This document shows, piece by piece, positions 58,685 through 64,000 of a DNA stretch of 64,000 bases. The notes beneath the pieces were generated by a model. It was not told where the DNA came from. It searched no databases and saw only the letters and a list, made by a program, of their open reading frames with translations. The stretch covers positions 1,922,001-1,986,000 of the forward strand of contig NZ_CP154857.1 in NCBI RefSeq assembly GCF_039614715.1. The letters run 5' to 3'. A program made the translations under genes and the position numbers. Source of the DNA: Microbacterium sp. AZCO (GTDB lineage Bacteria; Actinomycetota; Actinomycetes; Actinomycetales; Microbacteriaceae). Position 1 is the stretch's first letter, and each line of letters begins with the position of its first letter.

Positions 58685-58858
58685 ATGACGGATCGGGGCA
58701 TGAGCGTCGCCGAGGAGCGGGAGTTCGCGATCCACATCGAGGAAGCCCGGCTGGAGCTGCGCCAATGGCGCAAGGCGCGCCGGCGCGCCTTCTGGAGCGA
58801 ACTCGCGGACGCGCTGCTGACGATGCCCGCGGGCATCGGGGTGCGCCTCGGAGGCTGA
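58685..58858 (+). CDS. Small helical basic protein, unknown
   Basis: The 57-residue ORF encodes a charged helix (VAEEREFAIHIEEARLELRQ, then WRKARRRAFW) followed by a short hydrophobic end. GAAGGAC lies 3-9 bases before the ATG. It is divergent from the sigma factor gene. It is not recognised. Nothing rules out a chance ORF in this GC-rich region, but the ribosome site and the lack of a better gene on either strand favour it moderately. Confidence 0.45.
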   Translation: MTDRGMSVAEEREFAIHIEEARLELRQWRKARRRAFWSELADALLTMPAGIGVRLGG

Positions 58859-58922
58859 CTCCGGCAGGCACCACACCGCGGGCGGCGCGGCCCTTCCCGC
58901 CACGCGCGCGCGACCGCGCCAC

Positions 58923-59126
58923 ATTCCTGCGAGCGCGGCGTCGCCGGCGGCAGCGCTCGCAGGAAAGTGCAGCGCTCGCGGATTGCGCCCCGCTCGCGAC
59001 GGCGAGTGAGGCAGCGCTCGCAGGAGTGCGCAGCGCTGGCGGCGTCGAGCGCGGCAGCCCTCGCAGGGGTGCGCAGCGCTCGCGTCGCCGAGGGGGCAGC
59101 GCTTGCAGGAAAGTGCAGCGCTCGCG
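58923..59126. repeat. REP-like intergenic repeat, copy B (four units)
   Basis: Imperfect 31-base units beginning GCAG and ending GCG start at 58950, 59011, 59054 and 59096. ATTCCTGCGAGCGC at 58923-58936 pairs with 58953-58966 (13 of 14). Architecture and sequence match the block at 47322-47440. The rest of the gene-free stretch up to 59316 holds an alternating CGCG hairpin near 59184, a GCGTAACTACGC palindrome at 59199 and an AT-richer patch, with no coding sequence that I can support. Confidence 0.82.
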
Positions 59127-59316
59127 CGGCAGGCTGCGCTTCTGCGCGACGTCGCGGGCGGCTGACCCTCCCGGACCCACCCCGCGCGCGCTCCGCGCGC
59201 GTAACTACGCGGCTGATGTGATGGATTACGGTTGCCTGCGCGCCCCGGCACCGGTCAACCGGCACATCTCCGCAATTGTGGTCACGCGCCGGCACGTCCC
59301 GCCGCACGCCGCGACG

Positions 59317-60228
59317 TCAGGCGTCGAACGTGCCGTAGACCTCGAGGGTGTTCGCCGCGAGCTGCGCGCAGAGCTCGTCGACATCCAGACCGAGCTCGCT
59401 CGCCATGAAGCGGACGGTCACAGGCACGAGGTACGGCGCGTTGGGGCGACCGCGGTGCGGCGTGGGCGTGAGGAAGGGGGCATCCGTCTCCACCAGGATG
59501 CGCTCGTGCGGGATCACCGCGAGCGCGTCGCGCAGGTTCTGCGCGTTCTTGAAGGTGATGTTGCCCGCGAACGACAGGTAGTAGCCGCGCTCGCCCGCGA
59601 TGCGGGCCATGTCGGCGTCGCCCGAGAAGCAGTGGAACACCGTGCGATCGGGCGCACCGACCCGCTCGAGCGTCTCCAGGACGGAGTCGTGCGCGTCGCG
59701 GTCGTGGATCTGCATCGCGATGCCGTGCTTCTTCGCGAGCGCGATGTGCGCCTCGAAGCTCTCGAACTGGGCGGGGCGCCCGTCGTCGTCGGTGCGGAAG
59801 AAGTCGAGCCCGGTCTCGCCGATCGCCCTCACGCGCGGCTGCGCCGCAAGCTCGTCGATGACGCCGATCGCCTCGGCGAGCCGGCCCGCGGAGGCATAGG
59901 CCGGCGCCTCGTTCGGGTGGATCGCGACCGCCGCCAGAACACGCGGATGGGATGCCGCGGCCCACGCCGACCAGCGGCTCGACTCGATGTCGCCGCCGGC
60001 CTGCACGACGCCGACCACACCCACGGCCTCGGCCCGGGAGAGCTGCTCGTCGAGGGAGAAGCCCACGCCGTCCTCGATCTCGAGGTGCGCGTGGTTGTCG
60101 TAGACCGGCACGGCGAGAGGCTCGGGCGCCTCGGGGTACGAAACGTCGCGGGAGCCCTTCTCGCGCACGCGGACGTACTGCGACGGGTCGGCACCCTCCG
60201 CGGGGTAAGGAACGCGTGGCTCACTCAT
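59317..60228 (-). CDS. TatD-family metal-dependent DNase/hydrolase
   Basis: The 303-residue TIM-barrel hydrolase has the HxH pair in DNHAHLEIED near residue 45, GETGLDFFR with the metal-bound Glu near 140, MQIHDRDAHD near 172, VFHCFSGD near 198 and VETDAPFLTP near 247. These are all TatD metal ligands. An N-terminal extension of about 40 residues precedes the barrel. It lies downstream of metG as in many actinobacteria. TatD proteins act as 3'-5' exonucleases in DNA or RNA quality control. Confidence 0.94.
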   Translation of the reverse strand: MSEPRVPYPAEGADPSQYVRVREKGSRDVSYPEAPEPLAVPVYDNHAHLEIEDGVGFSLDEQLSRAEAVGVVGVVQAGGDIESSRWSAWAAASHPRVLAAVAIHPNEAPAYASAGRLAEAIGVIDELAAQPRVRAIGETGLDFFRTDDDGRPAQFESFEAHIALAKKHGIAMQIHDRDAHDSVLETLERVGAPDRTVFHCFSGDADMARIAGERGYYLSFAGNITFKNAQNLRDALAVIPHERILVETDAPFLTPTPHRGRPNAPYLVPVTVRFMASELGLDVDELCAQLAANTLEVYGTFDA

Positions 60229-60261
60229 GCTCGACCGGCCTCAGGCCTCCTGCCGCCGCAG

Positions 60262-60364
60262 CATGTCCCACTTTCGGGCGCAAACGGGTGCCGGAGCAGC
60301 GGAAAGTGGGACATGGAACGCGAAGATCGGGACATGGAGCGTGGAGATCGGGACATGGAGCGGG
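60262..60364. repeat. Inverted and tandem repeats in the metG-tatD gap
   Basis: CATGTCCCACTTTC (60262-60275) and GAAAGTGGGACATG (60302-60315) form a perfect 14-bp inverted repeat. Overlapping its right arm are 21-base tandem units starting GGGACATGG at 60308, 60329 and 60350 (the last partial, running to the metG stop). The block fills almost the whole 136-base gap. Confidence 0.85.
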
Positions 60365-61942
60365 TCAGACCGTCTGCTCGACGCGCGGGAACAGCGGCGC
60401 GAGGGCGTTGACCGTCGCGCCGGCGGGCAGGACGCCCCATGCACCCGCCTCGCGGATGGGCTGGTCCTGCAGGCGGCCGAGCGTGTCGGCGGCGCCGAGC
60501 GCGACCCAGAGCTTCTCGGTCGCAACGGGCGTCACGGGCGACAGCAGCACCGCGAGGGCGCGAAGCCCCTCGGCGGCCGTGTACAGCACGGTGCCGAGTC
60601 GCTCCCGCTTCGTCTCGTCCTTCGCGAGCGCCCACGGTTCGTTCTCCGTGATGTAGAGGTTGAGCGCGTCGACGATCGTCCAGATGGCGCCGATCGCCTC
60701 GTCGATGCGGAACCGCTCGATCGCGGCATCGGCGGCGGCCGCGGCATCCCGGACCGTCTGCTGGATGCCGAGATCGACCTCGGTGTACTCGGCAGCGGGC
60801 GGCACGACGCCGTCGAAGTAGCGGTCGATCATCGCCGTCGTGCGCGACGCGAGGTTGCCGAAGCCGTTCGCGAGCTCGGCCTGGTAGCGGGCCGAGAGGT
60901 CCTCCCACGAAAACGAGCCGTCCTGCCCGAACGCGATCGCGGAGAGGAAGTAGAACCGGTAGGCGTCGGAGCCGAAGACGTCGGTGATCTCGGTCGGCGC
61001 GATGCCGGTGAGCTTCGACTTCGACATCTTCTCGCCGCCGACGAGCAGCCAGCCGTGCGCGAAGACGCCCTTCGGCACCTCGAGGCCCGCGGCCATGAGC
61101 ATGGCCGGCCAGATGACGGCGTGGAAGCGCAGGATGTCCTTGCCGACGACGTGATAGGCCGGCCAGCGGCGGGCGAACTCCTCGGGATCCTCGCCGTACC
61201 CGATCGCCGTCGCATAGTTGAGGAGCGCGTCGACCCACACGTAGATGACGTGCGACTCGTCCCACGGCACCGTGATGCCCCAGTCGAACGTCGACCGCGA
61301 GATCGAGAGGTCCTTGAGGCCGTTCTTGACGAACGAGACGACCTCGTTGCGCGCCGACTCCGGGCGGATGAAGTCCGGCACCGTCGAGTACAGCTCCAGC
61401 AGCTTGTCCTGGAACTCGCTGAGCTTGAAGAAGTAGTTCTTCTCCTGCAGCAGCTCGAGCGGCTTCGAGTGGATCGCGCAGACCTTGAGACCCTCGAACG
61501 GACCCTCGCCGTCGACGATCTCCGCCTCGGTCTTGAACTCCTCGCAGCCCACGCAGTACAGCGCCTCGAACTCCCCCGCGTAGATGTAGCCGCGGTCGTA
61601 GATCGCCTGCACGAACTGCTTGACGCGCTCCTCGTGGCGGGGCTGCGTCGTGCGGATGAAGTCGTCGTTGGCGACGTCGAGCGTCTTCAGCAGCGGGAAC
61701 CACTCCTGCGTCACGAGCTTGTCGACCCACTCCTGCGGCGTGGCGTTGTTCGCCGCCGCGGCGCGCATCATCTTCTGGCCGTGCTCGTCGGTGCCCGTCA
61801 GCATCCAGGTGTCGTCGCCGGCTTGGCGGTGCCAGCGCGCGAGCGTGTCGACCGCCACGGTCGTATAGCCGTGGCCGATGTGGGGCACGTCGCTCGGGTA
61901 GTAGATCGGCGTCGTGATGTAGAAGGATCGGCCGGAAGTCAC
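60365..61942 (-). CDS. metG: Methionyl-tRNA synthetase
   Basis: The 525-residue class I synthetase charges tRNA-Met. It has PHIGHGY near residue 20, a connective-peptide zinc knuckle reduced to CVGC and a later Cys-His pair near 130-160, KMSKS near 305 and the helical anticodon-binding domain. No C-terminal dimerisation domain is present, as in the short MetG forms. The GTG start at 61942 is 6 bases from a near-consensus -10 box TAGAAT, so the mRNA is probably leaderless. Confidence 0.97.
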   Translation of the reverse strand: MTSGRSFYITTPIYYPSDVPHIGHGYTTVAVDTLARWHRQAGDDTWMLTGTDEHGQKMMRAAAANNATPQEWVDKLVTQEWFPLLKTLDVANDDFIRTTQPRHEERVKQFVQAIYDRGYIYAGEFEALYCVGCEEFKTEAEIVDGEGPFEGLKVCAIHSKPLELLQEKNYFFKLSEFQDKLLELYSTVPDFIRPESARNEVVSFVKNGLKDLSISRSTFDWGITVPWDESHVIYVWVDALLNYATAIGYGEDPEEFARRWPAYHVVGKDILRFHAVIWPAMLMAAGLEVPKGVFAHGWLLVGGEKMSKSKLTGIAPTEITDVFGSDAYRFYFLSAIAFGQDGSFSWEDLSARYQAELANGFGNLASRTTAMIDRYFDGVVPPAAEYTEVDLGIQQTVRDAAAAADAAIERFRIDEAIGAIWTIVDALNLYITENEPWALAKDETKRERLGTVLYTAAEGLRALAVLLSPVTPVATEKLWVALGAADTLGRLQDQPIREAGAWGVLPAGATVNALAPLFPRVEQTV

Positions 61943-61948
61943 CAGGAG

Positions 61949-61954
61949 ATTCTA
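61949..61954 (-). promoter_or_regulatory. -10 box TAGAAT of metG
   Basis: On the minus strand TAGAAT ends 6 bases before the metG GTG at 61942, with no ribosome binding site between. Confidence 0.5.
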
Positions 61955-61992
61955 TTTGCCCGGGATGCCGCGCCCGGCCGATGTGTCGTGCG

Positions 61993-62811
61993 TCAGCCGC
62001 GAGCGGCGAGCGTTGCTTGATAGAGCTCGCGGGAGGAGTGGCCGGTCTGGCCCGCGACCTCGGCGGCGGCATCCTTGAGCCGCGAGCCCGCCGCGACGAG
62101 GCCCTGCACCTGCGCGACGGCGTCTTCGAAGACGACCTCGGCGCGCTCGGCTCCAGCCACGACGACCACGACCTCGCCTCGGACGCCCGGCTCGGCCCAT
62201 GCGGCGAGCTCGGCGAGCGACCCTCGCGCGACCTCCTCGTGCAGCTTCGTGAGCTCGCGGCAGACCGCCCCGCGACGGTCGGCGCCGAAGGCTCCCGCCA
62301 TGTCGGCGAGGGATGCCGCGACCCGCGCCGGCGACTCGAAGAAGACCATCGTGCGGGGCTCGCGCGCGAGCGCGGCGAACGTCGAGCGCCGCTCGCCGGG
62401 CTTGCGCGGCACGAAGCCCTCGAACGTGAAGCGGTCGGTGGGCAGGCCCGAGACCGCGAGCGCGGTCAGCACGGCGCTCGGGCCGGGGATCGCCGTCACC
62501 GTCACGCCCGCCGCGGCGGCGGCCGCCACGACGCCGTATCCCGGGTCGCTGACGGTCGGCATGCCGGCGTCGGAGAGCAGGAGCACGTCCTGGTCGCGCG
62601 CGAGCTCGACGAGCTCGACGGCCCTCTGCTTCTCGTTGTGGTCGTGCAGCGCCACGAGCCGCGGGCGGTTGGAGATGCCGAGCGCCGTCAGCAGCCGCTG
62701 CGTCGTGCGGGTGTCCTCGGCCGCGACGACCGTCGCGTCTTCGAGGGCCTCGACGAGGCGGCGCGAGGCATCCCCCAGATTGCCGATGGGGGTCGCCGCG
62801 AGGATGATCAC
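61993..62811 (-). CDS. rsmI: 16S rRNA (cytidine1402-2'-O)-methyltransferase
   Basis: RsmI methylates C1402 in the ribosomal decoding centre. The 272-residue tetrapyrrole-methylase-fold protein has LAATPIGNLGDAS at residues 4-16, AAEDTRTTQRLL near 31, LLLSDAGMPTVSDPGY near 77, AIPGPSAVLTAL and FEGFVPRK. The GTG at 62811 is fixed by the family N-terminus and by the -10 box exactly 7 bases upstream. It is back to back with the mannosyltransferase gene, only 24 bases away. Confidence 0.96.
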   Translation of the reverse strand: MIILAATPIGNLGDASRRLVEALEDATVVAAEDTRTTQRLLTALGISNRPRLVALHDHNEKQRAVELVELARDQDVLLLSDAGMPTVSDPGYGVVAAAAAAGVTVTAIPGPSAVLTALAVSGLPTDRFTFEGFVPRKPGERRSTFAALAREPRTMVFFESPARVAASLADMAGAFGADRRGAVCRELTKLHEEVARGSLAELAAWAEPGVRGEVVVVVAGAERAEVVFEDAVAQVQGLVAAGSRLKDAAAEVAGQTGHSSRELYQATLAARG

Positions 62812-62818
62812 GGCGTCC

Positions 62819-62828
62819 AGCCTAGGCT
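62819..62828. promoter_or_regulatory. Shared palindromic -10 region of rsmI and the mannosyltransferase gene
   Basis: The 10-bp palindrome AGCCTAGGCT reads TAGGCT on both strands. On each side exactly 7 bases separate TAGGCT from a GTG start codon (62811 minus, 62836 plus). The two -10 boxes overlap by two bases, and any -35 boxes must lie inside the opposite coding sequence. Confidence 0.6.
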
Positions 62829-62835
62829 TGTGTGC

Positions 62836-64000
62836 GTGACCGCCACCTCCGAGCCGCTGCTGCCCGCAGAGCCGCTCGTGCCGGAGCTCGAGCGGCGTCC
62901 CACCTTCTACGAGCGATGGCGCGTGCGCCTCGACGCCGATCCGCGCGTCCACCGGCTCTGGCGGTGGCTCGCCCCGCTGCTCGTGACCCTCTTCGCGGGC
63001 ATCCTGCGCTTCTGGAATCTCGACCATCCGCACGCGATCGTCTTCGACGAGACGTACTACGTGAAGGATGCCTGGAGCCAGTGGCACCTCGGCTACCCCG
63101 GCACCTGGCCCGACCAGGCCGACGCGAGGTTCGCCGACGGCGAGAGCGACATCTTCACGACGAACCCCAGCTATGTCGTGCATCCGCCGCTCGGCAAGTG
63201 GATCATCGGCGTGGGCATGTGGCTCTTCGGCGCCGACTCGTCGTTCGGGTGGCGCTTCTCGGTCGCCCTGTTCGGCACCGCGACGGTGCTCGTGCTCTAC
63301 TTCGTCGCCCGTGCCCTCGGCGGCTCGATCGTCTACGCGTCCGTCGCGGCGCTCTTCCTCGCGGTCGACGGCCTGGGCATCGTGCTCAGTCGCGTGAGCA
63401 TCCTCGACGGCATCCTCGCGTTCTTCATCGTGCTCGCCTTCTGGTTCGTGCTCCTCGACCGGCGACGGCATCGGGAACGGCTCGCCGAAGCGGTCGAGGC
63501 GCGGACGGTCGACGGCATCCCGCCCGCCTGGGGTCCCGTGTTCTGGAACCGGCCGTGGATCCTCGCCGCCGGCGCGGCCATCGGCGCAGCGACCGCGGTC
63601 AAGTGGTCGGGGCTGTACGTCATCGCGGCGCTCGGCATCTACCTCGTCGTGGACGACGCGCTCACCCGCCGACGCCTCGGGGTGGGCTATTGGCCGACCG
63701 ACGGGCTGCGTCAGGGACTCGTCACGGGCGTGCTCTTCGTGCCCGTCGCCTTCGTCGTCTACCTCGCGTCGTGGACCGGCTGGCTCGTGACCGACGGCGG
63801 CTACGACCGGCATTCCGCCGACGCGGATCCCGCGACGGGCTTCTGGTCGTGGGTGCCGCTGTCGCTGCAGAGCCTCTGGAAGTACCACCAGGCCATCTAC
63901 GCCTCGAACATCGGGCTCACGACGCCGCACACGTACGCGAGCCCTGCGTGGCAGTGGCCGCTGCTGATCCGCCCGACGTCGATGTACTACCTCGGCTCGA
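62836..64000 (+). CDS. Protein O-mannosyltransferase (PMT/GT39), N-terminal part
   Basis: The frame is open from GTG 62836 to the window edge (388 residues seen). The product is a polytopic glycosyltransferase with the first-loop motif VFDETYYVKDAW near residue 75, where the Asp-Glu pair is catalytic, then NPSYVVHPPLGKWIIG and many membrane helices. In actinobacteria this family transfers mannose from polyprenyl phosphate to secreted proteins. The pairing with rsmI in divergent orientation is the usual actinobacterial arrangement. The C-terminus lies beyond the window. Confidence 0.94.
   Translation, partial: MTATSEPLLPAEPLVPELERRPTFYERWRVRLDADPRVHRLWRWLAPLLVTLFAGILRFWNLDHPHAIVFDETYYVKDAWSQWHLGYPGTWPDQADARFADGESDIFTTNPSYVVHPPLGKWIIGVGMWLFGADSSFGWRFSVALFGTATVLVLYFVARALGGSIVYASVAALFLAVDGLGIVLSRVSILDGILAFFIVLAFWFVLLDRRRHRERLAEAVEARTVDGIPPAWGPVFWNRPWILAAGAAIGAATAVKWSGLYVIAALGIYLVVDDALTRRRLGVGYWPTDGLRQGLVTGVLFVPVAFVVYLASWTGWLVTDGGYDRHSADADPATGFWSWVPLSLQSLWKYHQAIYASNIGLTTPHTYASPAWQWPLLIRPTSMYYLGS

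Noticed and set aside
63333..63638. Minus-strand ORF at the right edge
   Set aside because: It lies within the O-mannosyltransferase gene, whose plus-strand frame is open from 62836 to the window end with family motifs.

Overview
The window is high-GC actinobacterial DNA. Gene families, codon use (GC at nearly every third position), gene order and an unusually frequent GGATGCC/GGCATCC heptamer suggest a member of the Microbacteriaceae, most likely Microbacterium or a close relative (inference; no database was searched). Nearly all of the window is coding, with about 52 protein genes and one tRNA. No insertion sequence, prophage, CRISPR array or integrase was seen.

Backbone. A conserved actinobacterial housekeeping block runs through the window, almost all on the minus strand: mfd, pth and rplY/ctc (2.8-8.5 kb), prs, glmU and tRNA-Gln (31.4-33.9 kb), ispE (50 kb), rsmA/ksgA (55 kb), then tatD, metG, rsmI and a divergent O-mannosyltransferase (59-64 kb). 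From memory, the same genes are neighbours in Mycobacterium tuberculosis, with pth-rplY-prs-glmU in the opposite orientation. Here the block is split by accessory modules.

Left part (1-18 kb). This part holds the end of PEP carboxylase, a zinc-ribbon miniprotein, a hexapeptide-repeat protein, mfd, pth and ctc. A sugar-acid module follows: an MHS-type transporter, 5-ketogluconate reductase, FAH-family protein, L-idonate dehydrogenase and gluconokinase form one overlapping operon. Next to it lie an IclR regulator, a 2-hydroxyacid dehydrogenase, a 3-hydroxyisobutyrate-dehydrogenase-like reductase and 6-phosphogluconate dehydrogenase. Together they can carry idonate and ketogluconates through gluconate and 6-phosphogluconate into the pentose phosphate pathway. 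Related GTTCA/TGAAC inverted repeats sit in both control regions.

Middle (18-34 kb). Here are a flavoprotein oxidase, CorA, a MacB-like ABC pair divergent from a two-component system, and a three-gene flavin redox module (membrane NqrB/RnfD-like domain fused to ferredoxin reductase, ApbE flavin transferase, FMN-binding lipoprotein). A P2-type cation ATPase and the prs-glmU-tRNA-Gln unit follow.

Right part (34-64 kb). A galactan operon encodes a secreted modular GH53 galactanase, two permeases, a binding protein and a GH42 beta-galactosidase; it is divergent from a LacI regulator with two identical 16-bp palindromic operators between them. Beyond it come MarR plus ABC-F, the AKR-ispE-Eis-GrpB operon, a Stealth-type phosphotransferase, a phosphodiesterase, rsmA, a sugar transporter, an ECF42-type sigma factor with its DGPF partner, and tatD-metG-rsmI.

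Two features recur. At least twelve genes have a TANNNT-like -10 box only 5-8 bases before the start codon and no Shine-Dalgarno, as expected for leaderless mRNAs. Several intergenic gaps hold REP-like or short tandem repeats.
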